Source: Cyanobacteria bacterium SZAS LIN-3 | GTDB taxonomy: Bacteria > Cyanobacteriota > Vampirovibrionia > Obscuribacterales > Obscuribacteraceae | DNA: 61,000 nt | Direction of reading: 5' to 3' | NCBI GenBank assembly: GCA_018266215.1 | Contig: JAFEAV010000015.1 | Span: 37,501 to 98,500 of the forward strand | Shown here: in pieces, positions 9,163 to 19,773 of the stretch | How positions within the stretch are numbered: the first letter of the stretch is position 1 | Layout of the letters: every line of letters begins with the position of its first letter | Made by a program: the position numbers and the translations under genes | The notes under the pieces: generated by a model | What the model saw: the letters and a program-made list of their open reading frames with translations, nothing else | Database searches by the model: none | Told to the model about the DNA's origin: nothing

Positions 9163-9669
9163 ATGTTCAATTCGTCCTACCAGCACATTTCATTCAGGCA
9201 ACAGATAATCAGCCCCAGCCAGACTTACCCCTGCCCGCGTTGCAGCGGTGGGATGCTTGAGGCTTTCGGCCTGACCGAAACACTGAAGTGCTCATGCTGC
9301 GACCGTTCATTTGTCGCCCTGCGCGGCGGACGCCTGCTTTACCCGGCCAACAGCCTGGGGATGAAAGTGGCACTGACCTTCTGGTGGGATGGCCTGAGAT
9401 GGCACTGGGCCGGACATACGGCCAGCACACGACAGCTTCTCACCCTCGTAACATTTTTCTTCCTGCCCATAATGGCCGCCCAGGTGGCCTTTGCCCTCAA
9501 TCTCTGGCCCGACCGCCCCGAATGGCTGAGCCCCGCTGCAGCCTGCGCCACAGTTTTTGTCCTGACATTCTCCACAATCAGTTTTTTCTGCTGGGACTTT
9601 GATAAAGTAACCAAGCGCAAGCGCAGAGAAAAAAGCCCCGCCCTGCCCGATCGGCCGGCATCAAACTGA
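9163..9669 (+). CDS. Zinc-ribbon membrane protein of unknown function
   Basis: This 168-aa protein starts with a short leader and then two CxxC pairs (YPCPRCSGGM and LKCSCCDRSF, residues about 20-50) that should bind one zinc. After a basic/aromatic stretch (TFWWDGLRWHWAG) come two hydrophobic segments at about residues 88-112 and 120-143, then a very basic tail (KVTKRKRREK). It sits 9 nt upstream of rsmH, the position where mraZ usually lies in division clusters, but it is not MraZ. A role in division or wall synthesis is only suggested by position. Confidence 0.75.
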   Translation: MFNSSYQHISFRQQIISPSQTYPCPRCSGGMLEAFGLTETLKCSCCDRSFVALRGGRLLYPANSLGMKVALTFWWDGLRWHWAGHTASTRQLLTLVTFFFLPIMAAQVAFALNLWPDRPEWLSPAAACATVFVLTFSTISFFCWDFDKVTKRKRREKSPALPDRPASN

Positions 9670-9678
9670 GAAGATTAA

Positions 9679-10686
9679 GTGACGTCAGGTTTTGAATTCA
9701 GCGAGGAGCACCAGCCGGTACTCCTCGCTGAAACTATTGAAATGCTCAATGTCCGCCCCGGCCTCACCTATGTTGATGCCACCGCCGGTGCCGGCGGTCA
9801 TTTATCCGCCATACACAGGGCGGCACAGGGTCAGGCCAGGGTGGTCGGCATCGACCAGGACAAGAACAGCCTGGACGCTCTCAAGCTGCGCGTCCCTGAC
9901 GATGTCACGCTCATACACGACAACTTTCGATATATAAAAGCGGCACTTTCGCAATCTGGTATCAATACTGTCGATGGTGGCATTCTCGCCGACCTCGGTG
10001 TTTCATCCATGCAAATCGACAGAGGCGAGCGCGGTTTCAGCTTCCAGAAAGACGGTCCACTGGATATGCGAATGGACAACACTCAATCTCTTTCCGCATA
10101 CGACATCGTCAACGGATGGAAGGAAGAACAGCTGGCCAACGCCATCTACGAGTACGGTGAAGAAAGATATAGCCGTCGTATAGCGAAAAGGATAGTCGAA
10201 TCAAGGCCGATAAAAACTACCTTAGAGTTATCAGAAATTGTGTCCCGCTGCGTGCCTCGAGGATCTGATAAAAAAACAAGGAAAAAACATTTTCAAAATA
10301 GTGGTGGCGAAGATGGTGCGGGGCGCAAAGCCGGTCACAGTGCCATTCATCCCGCTACACGGACCTTTCAGGCGATCCGTATGGCTGTTAACGAAGAGTT
10401 GCCCGCACTGGAAGAATTTCTACAAGAATCGTTAACCATCCTAGAACCAGGCGCCAGGCTGGTTTTGATTACTTTTCACAGCCTGGAAGATCGCATAGTT
10501 AAGCAATTTTTCAAACACGCCGCGGCCGAATGTGTATGCCCGCCAAAACTGCCGCAATGCGCCTGTGATAAGCGTTCCGAGCTATTGATACTGACGCGTA
10601 AACCAATTACAGCTTCTTCACAAGAAATACTTGCCAACACACGCAGTCGTAGTGCTAAACTACGTGCAGGCGAAAAGCTGAATTAG
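9679..10686 (+). CDS. rsmH: 16S rRNA (cytosine1402-N4)-methyltransferase RsmH (MraW)
   Basis: The 335-aa protein has the RsmH signatures: HQPVLLAETIEML at the N-terminus, the SAM-binding VDATAGAGGHLSAI, GGILADLGVSSMQ and the C-terminal HPATRTFQAIRMAVNEEL. It methylates C1402 of 16S rRNA in the decoding centre. A Lys/Gly-rich insert (about residues 196-220, KKTRKKHFQNSGGEDG) precedes the HPATRTFQ motif. The start is GTG at 9679. It opens the conserved rsmH-ftsL-ftsI order of bacterial dcw clusters, and 9 nt separate its stop from the ftsL-like gene. Confidence 0.95.
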   Translation: MTSGFEFSEEHQPVLLAETIEMLNVRPGLTYVDATAGAGGHLSAIHRAAQGQARVVGIDQDKNSLDALKLRVPDDVTLIHDNFRYIKAALSQSGINTVDGGILADLGVSSMQIDRGERGFSFQKDGPLDMRMDNTQSLSAYDIVNGWKEEQLANAIYEYGEERYSRRIAKRIVESRPIKTTLELSEIVSRCVPRGSDKKTRKKHFQNSGGEDGAGRKAGHSAIHPATRTFQAIRMAVNEELPALEEFLQESLTILEPGARLVLITFHSLEDRIVKQFFKHAAAECVCPPKLPQCACDKRSELLILTRKPITASSQEILANTRSRSAKLRAGEKLN

Positions 10687-10695
10687 GGAGTATAT

Positions 10696-11298
10696 ATGGT
10701 TAGCACTCTTTCCAGAAACCGCGTACGCGAGGACCTGCCGGTCAGCTTCGCCAATCAAAGATCTCAAAGAGTCAGCACCACTTCCGCCGCCCGCGTCGCT
10801 CTTGTCGACAGCGCCTCATTGAAGAGCGCCATGGGCTCATATCCCGTAGCTTTTGCCAATGCTTCCAGTCAGCCGGTACTTGACGGCTCCGCCGTGCGCC
10901 AGCCAATGCAGGCACCGGCCCGTCCGCATCTGGTGCCCGTTGAGGCTCCAGCCCGCAAGACCCGCAAAGCGCCCCTCCTGGTGCGCGCCAACAGAGCTTT
11001 ACAAGCCAGCCTGATCGCCCTTTGCGGTATCGCAATTTTGGGCTATGGCTACGACGTGGCCTCCACCCATGATGTGGGCAAACAGCAGGACCAGGTCCGC
11101 CGTATTAATGAGCAAAATGCCGAGCTTTCGGCAAATATGCTCAAGCAAGTTTCATACGCGGGTATCCAGAACAGCGTTCATGGCCATGTGGCGCTGGTTG
11201 TACCCGAAGACGTCAAAATCGTTGCCGAAGTCGCGGCCCCCAAGCTGAAGACATTCAAACCGGCGAAATACCATCTTCCTTTGTTATCCGGTTACTAA
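10696..11298 (+). CDS. ftsL: FtsL-like septum protein
   Basis: This 200-aa protein has a long Ser/Ala/Arg-rich cytoplasmic N-terminus (about 105 residues), one membrane segment (ALQASLIALCGIAILGYG, about residues 107-125) and a short heptad-rich segment (KQQDQVRRINEQNAELSANM) typical of FtsL/DivIC coiled coils. FtsL proteins are poorly conserved, so the call rests on topology and position between rsmH and ftsI. The cytoplasmic tail is longer than in most FtsL. AGGG lies ahead of the ATG. Confidence 0.75.
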   Translation: MVSTLSRNRVREDLPVSFANQRSQRVSTTSAARVALVDSASLKSAMGSYPVAFANASSQPVLDGSAVRQPMQAPARPHLVPVEAPARKTRKAPLLVRANRALQASLIALCGIAILGYGYDVASTHDVGKQQDQVRRINEQNAELSANMLKQVSYAGIQNSVHGHVALVVPEDVKIVAEVAAPKLKTFKPAKYHLPLLSGY

Positions 11299-11317
11299 TC
11301 TTCGCTATTAGTACCGA

Positions 11318-11405
11318 GGTTGCAAGTATAATGACAAGCAACCGATCAATTAGCTAAAAGCAGAATGATAAATCGGTTTTCATCTAACCTGACGGTTGGA
11401 TGGCT
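11318..11405 (+). promoter_or_regulatory. Possible promoter and structured leader before ftsI
   Basis: The 162-nt gap between ftsL and ftsI holds a perfect TATAAT (11327-11332) with only a weak -35 candidate 17 nt upstream. It is flanked by the inverted repeat GGTTGC (11318-11323) and GCAACC (11338-11343). Downstream, AACCGAT (11340-11346) can pair with ATCGGTT (11372-11378) followed by T residues, and CATCTAACC-TGAC-GGTTGGATG (11381-11402) is followed by GCTTTT, resembling a weak terminator. This could be an internal promoter with attenuation; none of it is proven. Confidence 0.35.
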
Positions 11406-11460
11406 TTTGTCGGCAAAACACAAAAAACAGATCATATAAAAGGTTGGGGGCAAAGGACAC

Positions 11461-13356
11461 TTGGGCAGAGATCTTATCGATAGACCTACCCGCACCCGCT
11501 CCCGCGGCCACATCAAACGCCATCCCCGCTCTCCACTCTGGCGCCTGCGCCTCTGGCAGATCATTCTTGGTGTTGGTGCCGTAGCAATCATCGGTCGACT
11601 TTTTTATCTGCAAGTGCATAAGGCACCAGAGCTGGTGCAACGTGCTCAGGTGCAAAGACAGCAGCACAACATGCTCATGCACCGCGGCGCCATTACCGAC
11701 AGACGCGGCCTGCCTCTGGCCATAGACACCACCCGCTACGATGTCTATGTGCACGTGGACGCACTGAAGAAGACCCCGGACGAATCGGCGAAGATACTGG
11801 CCGACATCCTCAAGAAGCCGCAGGAAAAAGTCTTGAAGCTGCTCACCGGCGGCTACACCGTTGTCACCCTGGGCCGCCATCTGGACCGGGAAACAGTAGA
11901 TCAATTGCAGGCTCTTAACTGGGCCGGCGTGGACATAGTGCCGCGCGCTTTCCGCCAGTATCCGGAGGGCAATCTCGCCGGACACATCCTTGGTTATGTC
12001 GATCCCGACGCCAAAGGTCAGGGCGGAGTTGAGCAGGCCGAACAAAGCATGCTCACCGATACCGGTGCCATTCCCAAGCCGCAACTGGACGGACATGGGC
12101 ACACCATCCTCATGCCGAGCAAACAGCCTTCCTGGGATATCACGCCGCCTCTGGGCCGGCATGTTGAGCTGACCATAGACAACTATCTGCAACACATGGC
12201 CGAAAAAGAACTGTTCGCCATGTGCAAGCACTCACACGCCCAGCGCGGCACCGTGGTTTTGACCGATCCGACAAACGGCGAGATTCTGGCCTGGGCCAAC
12301 TATCCATCTTTCGATCCCAACCGCTACAACAAATATGCCTACGAGACCATGAAAAACTGGTCCATGGTTGACGTCTATCAGCCCGGTTCGACCTTCAAGA
12401 TTCTCACTGTTTCCTCCGGTCTGGAAACGGGAGCAATCACCCCCAACTGGACCTTCTATGACGGCGGCTCAATGTCCATCGGCAACCGCACCATTCATAA
12501 CCACGATGGCGGCCATGGCCTGCTCAACTTGAAGCAGCTCTTCATCCACTCCTCCAACATCGCCTCGGCCAAGATTGGCCTGCTGATGACCCCTAAACAG
12601 TTTCACGATAAACTCTCCGACTTTGGTCTGGGACACCGCACGGGCGTAGGTCTACCGGGTGAATCGGCCGGACTGCTGACACCGGCAAAATACTGGAAGC
12701 CTATCGACCAGGCGACTACCGGATTTGGTCAGGGTGCTATCGCCGTCACCCCGCTGCAACTGGCAGCCGGTGTCGGAGCAGTGGCCAACAACGGAGTCTG
12801 GGTGCAGCCGCACTTGATCCGCCGGGTTTACGACCCCGGTACCGGTGTTACCGAAAAATGGTACGAGCCCAACAAACGTAGAGTCATTTCGCCGGACGTT
12901 TCAAAACTTGTCTGCAGTCTGCTTGCCGACAACATCTATGAAGGTACGCAAATCGCCGGTCAGATACCGGGCTATCGTGTCGCCGGTAAAACCGGGACGG
13001 CACAGAAGGTTACGGCCTCCGGCCGCGGTTACATCGCCGGTGCCACCATCGCCTCTTTCATAGGCTTCCTGCCCGCTAAAAATCCGCAGCTTCTCTGCCT
13101 GGCCGTTATCGATTCCCCCCAGACAGACGGCCGCTGGGGCAATACCGTAGCCGGCCCTGTTTTCAACGCAGTAGCCCTGGAAGCTGCTCGCTATCTCAAC
13201 ATCCCACCGGACAGCGTGGTCAGCCCGGAAAAAGGACCACTTGCCCCGGGCGAAAAACGTATCCCGGCGGTCGTTGCTCCTTCAACTAAATATGCGGCCG
13301 AGCTGGGCAACCCAGCGGCAGACTCTGAACACGACAGTGCCAGCCAAACCCACTAA
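11461..13356 (+). CDS. ftsI: Peptidoglycan transpeptidase FtsI (class B penicillin-binding protein)
   Basis: The 631-aa protein has a short basic cytoplasmic tail, one membrane anchor (WQIILGVGAVAIIGRLFYLQ), a dimerisation domain (RGAITDRRGLPLA) and a transpeptidase domain with all three penicillin-binding motifs. These are STFK with the acylated Ser near residue 310, SSN at 364-366, and KTGTAQ from residue 510. It cross-links septal peptidoglycan together with FtsW, which is not in this window. Position after ftsL supports FtsI over another class B enzyme. The start is a TTG. No PASTA domain is present. Its last 20 nt overlap the likely murJ start. Confidence 0.93.
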   Translation: MGRDLIDRPTRTRSRGHIKRHPRSPLWRLRLWQIILGVGAVAIIGRLFYLQVHKAPELVQRAQVQRQQHNMLMHRGAITDRRGLPLAIDTTRYDVYVHVDALKKTPDESAKILADILKKPQEKVLKLLTGGYTVVTLGRHLDRETVDQLQALNWAGVDIVPRAFRQYPEGNLAGHILGYVDPDAKGQGGVEQAEQSMLTDTGAIPKPQLDGHGHTILMPSKQPSWDITPPLGRHVELTIDNYLQHMAEKELFAMCKHSHAQRGTVVLTDPTNGEILAWANYPSFDPNRYNKYAYETMKNWSMVDVYQPGSTFKILTVSSGLETGAITPNWTFYDGGSMSIGNRTIHNHDGGHGLLNLKQLFIHSSNIASAKIGLLMTPKQFHDKLSDFGLGHRTGVGLPGESAGLLTPAKYWKPIDQATTGFGQGAIAVTPLQLAAGVGAVANNGVWVQPHLIRRVYDPGTGVTEKWYEPNKRRVISPDVSKLVCSLLADNIYEGTQIAGQIPGYRVAGKTGTAQKVTASGRGYIAGATIASFIGFLPAKNPQLLCLAVIDSPQTDGRWGNTVAGPVFNAVALEAARYLNIPPDSVVSPEKGPLAPGEKRIPAVVAPSTKYAAELGNPAADSEHDSASQTH

Positions 13357-15166
13357 AGACAGCGCCCCTCTGAACGAAGGCGAGCCCGGTGCAAAAGGCG
13401 CTCCCGAAGAATTAGTCGTTCAAGAGGAACAGCTGTTCGAAGCCTCGCAAATAATCGAGCAGGAAGTCGCCGGCGCTCCGGAGATTATGTCCCAGCCCGA
13501 ACTGGCGCAGGCAGACCGGGCATCCAAACCAAACGAAAAGAAGAAGCCGGGCCTGGCCAAAGTTTTTTCGCTGGTTTTTCTCTTTACCATCTTTTCCAAA
13601 TTTGCCGGATTGGCCCGGGACATGGTCGTTTTGTCGGCCTATGGCGCCGGTCTCACCTCCGACGCCTATAACTATGCCTACCTGGTAACGGGCAATATCC
13701 TGGTGCTCTTCGGTGGCCTGGGCGGACCTTTTCACCAGTCCACCGTCTCGGTGCTGACCACCCGCAAAAACAGCGAAGACATAGGCAAACTGGCTGCCCA
13801 GCTGCTTATCTGGACAGCTCTAATTACCGGACTTTTCTCCATCGCCGTCTATTTTGCCGCACCATATATAGTGCCACTGGCCATGCCCGGAACCGCCGCC
13901 AATCAAGCCGAGCTCTGGGCCACCACCATTACCCAGCTGCGCATCATGATTCCCCTCATTATCATCGCCGGGCTGGTCGGCATAGGCTGCGGCATATCCA
14001 ATATCTACGAAGAATATTTCTGGCCCTCAATGGCACCGGCGGTGGCATCAGTAGCGATCATCATCGCCGTGCTGGGCTTCCGCGATGAGGCCGGACTTTG
14101 CCTCGGTATCGGTACGACAATAGGAGCCCTGGGTCAGCTTTTTGTCCAGTTCCCGGGCATTATGAAAGCGCGTCCGAAATTCTTCCAGCTGGACCTTTTT
14201 CAAAAACTGCAACCGGGCACAAAAGAATACTTGAACATGCTCTGGCCTGCTTTCTTCACCACCGGCATCGGCAGCCTCACTGTCTATGTCGACATGTTTT
14301 TCACTTCGCGGCTGGAGCAGGGCGGCTGGACAGCCATTGTCAACGCCAATAAATTAGTGCAGCTGCCGCTGGGTGTCCTGCTTACGGCTATGCTCGTGCC
14401 GATGCTTCCACGCTTTACCGAACTGGTGGCGGCACAAAAAATTGATGCCCTGAAAGAAGACCTGCGCCGCGCCTTAAAATTGCTCTGGTTTCTCGCCCTG
14501 CCTCTTTCGGCTATCATGCTCGCCCTGCCCGGGCCCATCATCAAACTTCTCTTCGCCCGCGGGCAGTTTGATCAGCACGCCGTCGATATGTTCACGCTGG
14601 TGCTGATATTTCAGGTACCATCAATCTTTTTCTATGTAGCGCGCGATCTGGTGGTGCGAGTTTTCTTCGCCTACCAGGACTCGAAGACTCCCTACAAAAT
14701 TGCCGTTGTGGCAATTTTTGTCAAAGCCTTCCTGGACTGGCTGCTGGTAGTAGCCATCCCACTGGGCATAGGCGGTATCGCCCTTTCCACCACGATTATG
14801 ACCGGCTTCAATCTCACCCTGCTCTCCCTCCTGCTGCGCAAAAAGATCGGCAATCTGGGAGCAACTAAACTATTCAAGCCTGTGGTCATCATGCTCAGCG
14901 CCTCCCTCGCCTGCGGCCTGGCTTCACTCTACTGCTATTCCTTTACCGCCCCGATAATAGAAAATCTTTGCTCCACTCTCAGCGGACCGCTACACAGCCT
15001 CGGCGGCAAGCTCCTGCAGGTCTTGCAACAGATTCTGGCAGTCGGTCTGGCCAGCTCAATCGGCATGATCGTCTATGTTGCCGTCTGCCAGATCTGTCGA
15101 CTGAGCGAGACGACCGAAATCGTCAAACGCCTGCAATCCAGATTCAAAGTCGGAAGCGGCAAATAA
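13337..15166 (+). CDS. murJ: Lipid II flippase MurJ (MviN)
   Basis: This integral membrane protein of about 609 aa has some 14 hydrophobic segments and the MviN/MurJ pattern, for example FSKFAGLARDMVVLSAYGAG at the start of the transport domain and LARDLVVRVFFAYQDSKTPY. MurJ flips lipid II for peptidoglycan synthesis. The start is uncertain: the open frame begins at 13241 inside ftsI. I use the GTG at 13337 (VPAKPTKDSAP), which overlaps ftsI by 20 nt; an ATG at 13486 is also possible. An acidic, presumably cytosolic extension of about 75 residues precedes the first membrane segment. It converges on the kinase gene with a 12-nt gap. Confidence 0.92.
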   Translation: MPAKPTKDSAPLNEGEPGAKGAPEELVVQEEQLFEASQIIEQEVAGAPEIMSQPELAQADRASKPNEKKKPGLAKVFSLVFLFTIFSKFAGLARDMVVLSAYGAGLTSDAYNYAYLVTGNILVLFGGLGGPFHQSTVSVLTTRKNSEDIGKLAAQLLIWTALITGLFSIAVYFAAPYIVPLAMPGTAANQAELWATTITQLRIMIPLIIIAGLVGIGCGISNIYEEYFWPSMAPAVASVAIIIAVLGFRDEAGLCLGIGTTIGALGQLFVQFPGIMKARPKFFQLDLFQKLQPGTKEYLNMLWPAFFTTGIGSLTVYVDMFFTSRLEQGGWTAIVNANKLVQLPLGVLLTAMLVPMLPRFTELVAAQKIDALKEDLRRALKLLWFLALPLSAIMLALPGPIIKLLFARGQFDQHAVDMFTLVLIFQVPSIFFYVARDLVVRVFFAYQDSKTPYKIAVVAIFVKAFLDWLLVVAIPLGIGGIALSTTIMTGFNLTLLSLLLRKKIGNLGATKLFKPVVIMLSASLACGLASLYCYSFTAPIIENLCSTLSGPLHSLGGKLLQVLQQILAVGLASSIGMIVYVAVCQICRLSETTEIVKRLQSRFKVGSGK

Positions 15167-15178
15167 TTAAGAGCCTGA

Positions 15179-18100
15179 TCAACTCTTTTTATTGGCGGCG
15201 ACAATACCGCTGAGAAGCTCTCGCACAGCGGCAAGCAGATCATTGACTGTGTTCTGCGACTTCGTCAAAAAGCGAGTCACACCAAGCGACAGAGATTCTT
15301 TATCCTCACGGCTCAAATCACGGGCAGTATAGACAACAATAGGAATATTGCGCGCCTCCTTGCGCAGGGCGGCAATGAGAGCAAATCCATCGAGTTTGGG
15401 CAGGCCGACGTCGAGCACAATCAAATCCGGCATCTGCTTATGCATCAGAGCCAGTGCCTCTTCACCATCCCGGGCCTCGACACTGCGCAGACCGAGCTCG
15501 GCAATTTGCTGGCGGACAACCGCCCGGCTGGAAGGGTCGTCTTCAACTATCATGACGTGCATGGCTTCTCCGCTGAAGCGCTCAATCACATTGCGAACGG
15601 TGCGGACAAATGTCGGCCCATCAAGACTGCCGATGATGCCGTCAAGGACAACCGCATCTCCGTAGGCTCCATTTTTGACGGCCTCACCGGAGACGACAAT
15701 CACCGGTATGACCAGATTGAGAGCCGGCAGCCGGGACAGAACCTCAAGGGCGGAAGCCGGATGCGAACCGACATCCAGGATGAGAACATCAAAATGGTGC
15801 CCGGACAGAAGTCTTATGGCTTCGTCAACGGCGGTGGCTTTGAGCGTTATCACAGCTTCATCGGTGGCGGCTTCTACCAGGCGACTGGAGAGGGCACCTT
15901 CGGTGCTGAATATCAAAGCCTTGGGCAGGCCGGCACCCTCACGATCCTGCAAAGGCAATTTGAACCAGAACGTCGCACCTTCGCCTTCAGTACTCTCAAA
16001 GCCGATCACGCCGCCGTGCTGCTCGACGATGGCCTTGGATATGGCCAGGCCCAGGCCGGTGCCGCCCTGGGAGCGAGTGTCGGAGCTGTCCAGTTGTTGA
16101 AACTTACCAAACAGCTTGTGAGCCTGAGCAGCCGGTATGCCGGGTCCGTGGTCCTCCACGGCAAAGCGCACAAAGCCTGATTTAGAAGCCGACATATAAA
16201 TAGTGACTTTAGCGCAGGAAGGTGAAAACTTGATGGCGTTAGAAATCAAATTGGTCAAGACCTGACTGATCAAATCTTTGTCGACCGGCACGTTTTGCTC
16301 TAATCTCTCAGGCACTTCCAGCTCGATCTGCTTCTCCGCAGCCATGCCCTGCAGGGCCACCAGCACGGAATCCACCAGCTCCTGCGCCGAGACGTCCTCA
16401 ATTTTGAGCTCCAGCTTTCCAGCTTCAATTTTGCGCAGGTCCAAAATATTGTTGATCAATCGGATCAAGCGATCGGACTCCGTACGGGCGATGGTGACAA
16501 AAGTCAAAACCTTGTCGCTCACCTCGCCGACTATACCGCCTTCGATAAGACCCAGGGAGCCCCTTATTGAGGTCAGAGGGCTGCGCAATTCGTGTGACAC
16601 AGTGGAGTAAAATTCACTCACCCGACGCTCCGCTTCCTTCCTGTCATTGATATCACGGGCAACACCACATATGCGCACAAGCTGACCGTCCTCATCATGA
16701 ATGGGGAAGACTTTGGCAGCCAGCCAGCGAACCTCGCCATCGGGCCTGATGACTCGATATTCGCCCTCCCGCACATCCTTAGACCTGACGAACTCATCGA
16801 AGTCGCGGAATGCCTTCTTGCGATCCTCCGGCTCAAGAACATCGAAAAAGGATTTCGGATTCTCGTCTATACCCTCAATCGAACGACCGGTGATTTCCTC
16901 ATATGCAGGACTGACATAGAAAAATTTGGAGCTGTCGGGTGTGGCGATCCAAAAAATCTCGCGGATGTTTTCGGCCAACTGGCGAAACAGCCCCTCGCTC
17001 TCCTTGAGCCTGGCGGTGGTCTCTTTGAGCACCGTAATATCTCGGCCTTCGGGAATGAGATAGACGACCTCACCGTCGCCGTCGAAGACAGGCTGCATGG
17101 AAAAATCAACAGTTATGGTTCCGCTTTCATTGGTGTGATCCAGTTCAAAGCGATCAAACCTGCCTGAAGCGGCATTCTTAACGGCCATCATCAGACGTTC
17201 TCGGTCCTCTTCGTAAAACCAGGGACCTTCCCAAAAGGGCTTACCGACTACATCATCGCGCTTGGCTCCAACAAAATTCAAGGCCGACCGATTGGCGTCA
17301 AGCAGTGTACCGTCAGGGGAGAGCAAACCAATAAATTCAAAGGTAGTATCAAATATGGCGCGGAATTTTTGCTCAGATCGCCGAAGTTTCTCAGCCGCTT
17401 CGCGCTCCGAGGTTATGTCGCGATTGGAACCTGCCATGCGCAGGGCCTTGCCGTCGGCATCGCGCACTGCTCGGCCGCGGCCGGAAAACCAGCGATATTC
17501 ACCGGCCTTGTTTCTGATGCGAAAGTTGGCGCTATATACCGGTGTCCTGCCGCTGATGTGATCATCCAGGGCCTGCCGCACGAGACCCTTATCGTCATCG
17601 TGAATGAGCTCAAAAAATTCGGCATGGTTGAGATTTACCTCATCCACGCCGTAACCCAGCAACTCCTTCCAGCGGGGCGAGAGAAAGACATCACCGGTAT
17701 CGATGTTCCAGTCCCAGATGCCATCCATAGAACCATCCACCGCCAGACTGTAGCGGGCCTCGGACTGGGCCAGAAGGTCGTAAGTCTTGAGTCTCTGAAT
17801 AAATTGCCCGACCTGCGAACAGATGGCCGTGAAAGTTGCCACCTGATCATCGTCTCTTTCCCGCGCGGCCCGCGAAAAGAACTCCAGCACCCCGACAAAA
17901 TCATTACCGGCCATAATGGGCAGGGCAAAAGCGCCATGGATGTCCTCAGCCTCAGCGGCCGGGAGACGTGTAAAGTCAGTTTCTTTCGCCACATCGACGA
18001 CCCAGGCCGGGCCTCGCGTGGACCAGACAAGACCGGGCAGGCCTTCCCCAAGGGGAAAAGCACGCTCGCGCGATAACAAATCAAACCGGCTGAACTCCTG

Positions 18101-19333
18101 AGCATCAGCCCTGACCACGCTGCGGCAGCGCAGGACATTGTCCTCGACAAGCCAGAGAGTCCCCAACTGCCAATCGAAATAGTTGCAGAGAAGGGTAACG
18201 ATTTTATTGACCGATTGATCTAGATCCGCGCCCTCGGCCAGTATCGCAGTCACCTCCTGCTGAGCCTTCAAGCGCATCTCGTGGAGTTTGCGCTCGGATA
18301 TATCAATAAAGGTCAAAACAGCGCCGCTGACACTGGCATTGGTGACAAGCGGGGACAATATATAGTGCACCGGAAGCGAACTGCCGTCGCTACACGTGAA
18401 AAGATCGTCGCGCTCGGAATTGATCGAAGCGGCAAAATTGAGCAGTGCGCAATCGGCGGACTCACAGGAGCCGTGCAGCAACCGGTGCATGCCGCTGCCT
18501 ATTACATCGCCCAGGGGATGCCCCAGCAAAATTTCACCGGCATGATTTATATAGTCAATGTTGCCGTCTTTATCGAGCAAACAGAGGCCTTCGTCCATCG
18601 ATGACAGAACAGCCGAGAGTTTCTCCTGAGTCAGGACAGTCTCGTGAGCCACCTGACGCACCATGGCCAGGGCCCGGTCTTTAGCCCGCAACTGCGCAAT
18701 GGCATAACTGGCACTGCCGCCAACGGCAAGCAGAGCTATTGCCACCAGCCACATCAACTCGGAATTAGAAGTTTCGGTCTGCCGCAAAAGATTCTGACTG
18801 GCACCAATACGAAACAAGCGCTCTTCTTCTTTGAGATCGTGCGGCAGCGTGCGTATATTTTCGCGCACCTGATCGCTGGAAACATTCATAGCCAGTGGAG
18901 AAGGCAGGGGTGCCCCGCGTCTGCGCCTCTCATCTACCAACTGCCGCAAACGAGTCACTTCTTGATCGTAGTAACTGCGCAACATCTGCAGTCTCTGCAG
19001 CGTACCGGGCCTATCTTTCGATTGCTTGATCAAACGCTCAAAGGTCGGATCAAGCTCTCGCAGAGCCGCTTCAAACGGCTCCAGACAACTCTCCTTGCCC
19101 GAGAGAAGGAAGGCTTGCTCGGCATTTTCAGCATCCTGCAAAAGAATAAACAATCGATCCAACTGCACCGAAAGCTCATACGAAGCCATTACTGCATTGC
19201 GATTGAGAATCATCCAGAATTGTTGGCGAACGGTGACATAGCCAACAAGGCCAAGAACAATCAATAAAACAGCAAGCGCACAAAGTACCACTGCATTCCG
19301 CGACCGAACAATCGCAACAGGTCTGGTGGTCAA
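15179..19333 (-). CDS. Large membrane hybrid sensor histidine kinase (CHASE3-PAS-GAF-PAS3-HisKA-HATPase-REC2)
   Basis: This 1384-aa kinase has a membrane segment near residues 14-36, a CHASE3-type sensor ([18 protein letters not shown]), and a second membrane segment near 193-212. A PAS domain follows (about 235-345), then a GAF domain (355-500) and three PAS domains (515-905), the last ones with PAC-type ends such as [11 protein letters not shown]. HisKA carries the phosphorylated His in [16 protein letters not shown], and the ATPase has the N box [16 protein letters not shown] and [10 protein letters not shown]. The C-terminus has two receiver-like domains. The first (ending [11 protein letters not shown]) looks degenerate; the last ([24 protein letters not shown]) is canonical. 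It starts at a TTG 17 nt after a CheY-like gene, so it should belong to a phosphorelay operon. Confidence 0.93.
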   Translation of the reverse strand: MTTRPVAIVRSRNAVVLCALAVLLIVLGLVGYVTVRQQFWMILNRNAVMASYELSVQLDRLFILLQDAENAEQAFLLSGKESCLEPFEAALRELDPTFERLIKQSKDRPGTLQRLQMLRSYYDQEVTRLRQLVDERRRRGAPLPSPLAMNVSSDQVRENIRTLPHDLKEEERLFRIGASQNLLRQTETSNSELMWLVAIALLAVGGSASYAIAQLRAKDRALAMVRQVAHETVLTQEKLSAVLSSMDEGLCLLDKDGNIDYINHAGEILLGHPLGDVIGSGMHRLLHGSCESADCALLNFAASINSERDDLFTCSDGSSLPVHYILSPLVTNASVSGAVLTFIDISERKLHEMRLKAQQEVTAILAEGADLDQSVNKIVTLLCNYFDWQLGTLWLVEDNVLRCRSVVRADAQEFSRFDLLSRERAFPLGEGLPGLVWSTRGPAWVVDVAKETDFTRLPAAEAEDIHGAFALPIMAGNDFVGVLEFFSRAARERDDDQVATFTAICSQVGQFIQRLKTYDLLAQSEARYSLAVDGSMDGIWDWNIDTGDVFLSPRWKELLGYGVDEVNLNHAEFFELIHDDDKGLVRQALDDHISGRTPVYSANFRIRNKAGEYRWFSGRGRAVRDADGKALRMAGSNRDITSEREAAEKLRRSEQKFRAIFDTTFEFIGLLSPDGTLLDANRSALNFVGAKRDDVVGKPFWEGPWFYEEDRERLMMAVKNAASGRFDRFELDHTNESGTITVDFSMQPVFDGDGEVVYLIPEGRDITVLKETTARLKESEGLFRQLAENIREIFWIATPDSSKFFYVSPAYEEITGRSIEGIDENPKSFFDVLEPEDRKKAFRDFDEFVRSKDVREGEYRVIRPDGEVRWLAAKVFPIHDEDGQLVRICGVARDINDRKEAERRVSEFYSTVSHELRSPLTSIRGSLGLIEGGIVGEVSDKVLTFVTIARTESDRLIRLINNILDLRKIEAGKLELKIEDVSAQELVDSVLVALQGMAAEKQIELEVPERLEQNVPVDKDLISQVLTNLISNAIKFSPSCAKVTIYMSASKSGFVRFAVEDHGPGIPAAQAHKLFGKFQQLDSSDTRSQGGTGLGLAISKAIVEQHGGVIGFESTEGEGATFWFKLPLQDREGAGLPKALIFSTEGALSSRLVEAATDEAVITLKATAVDEAIRLLSGHHFDVLILDVGSHPASALEVLSRLPALNLVIPVIVVSGEAVKNGAYGDAVVLDGIIGSLDGPTFVRTVRNVIERFSGEAMHVMIVEDDPSSRAVVRQQIAELGLRSVEARDGEEALALMHKQMPDLIVLDVGLPKLDGFALIAALRKEARNIPIVVYTARDLSREDKESLSLGVTRFLTKSQNTVNDLLAAVRELLSGIVAANKKS

Positions 19334-19350
19334 CAGTGGATCTTTTTGGT

Positions 19351-19743
19351 TCAGCGCCCCGCCGCCTCCAGTATGCCGGTAATTTGCTCGGGCAAAAGCA
19401 TGGGGTCGATAGGCTTGGTGATGACACCGGCCGCGCCCAACTTAATATACCCTTCGACTTCCTGGGTCTGCACTTTGGCTGTCATAAAAATTACAGGGAT
19501 ACCGGCTGTGGCAGCATTGTCACGCAGATGATTAAAGGTCGTGGGACCATCCATACCCGGCATCATAATGTCGAGCAATATCAAATCAGGCAATTCAGTG
19601 CTGGCCAGATTCAGTGCCACCAGCCCCGAATTCGCTTCTACAACTTTCCACGAGGTGAGCCCCTCGAGCGAAGTGCGGGCAATGAGCCTGATGTTATCGT
19701 CGTCTTCAACAAGAAGAATTTTTTTCAATTCGGTGGTTTTCAC
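19351..19743 (-). CDS. Single-domain response regulator (CheY-like)
   Basis: A 130-aa receiver domain with no output domain. The acidic pocket (LLVEDDDN), phosphoacceptor Asp in LILLDIMMPGMDG, the conserved Thr in FMTAK and Lys in ITKPIDP are all present, so it should accept phosphate. It lies between the REC/HPt/GGDEF-like gene and the hybrid kinase gene on the same strand with gaps of 30 and 17 nt. It could shuttle phosphate between them or act on a target elsewhere. The start is a GTG with AAGG about 11 nt upstream. Confidence 0.93.
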   Translation of the reverse strand: MKTTELKKILLVEDDDNIRLIARTSLEGLTSWKVVEANSGLVALNLASTELPDLILLDIMMPGMDGPTTFNHLRDNAATAGIPVIFMTAKVQTQEVEGYIKLGAAGVITKPIDPMLLPEQITGILEAAGR

Positions 19744-19773
19744 TAACCAATCTGCCTTTCTAAATTACTTGCT

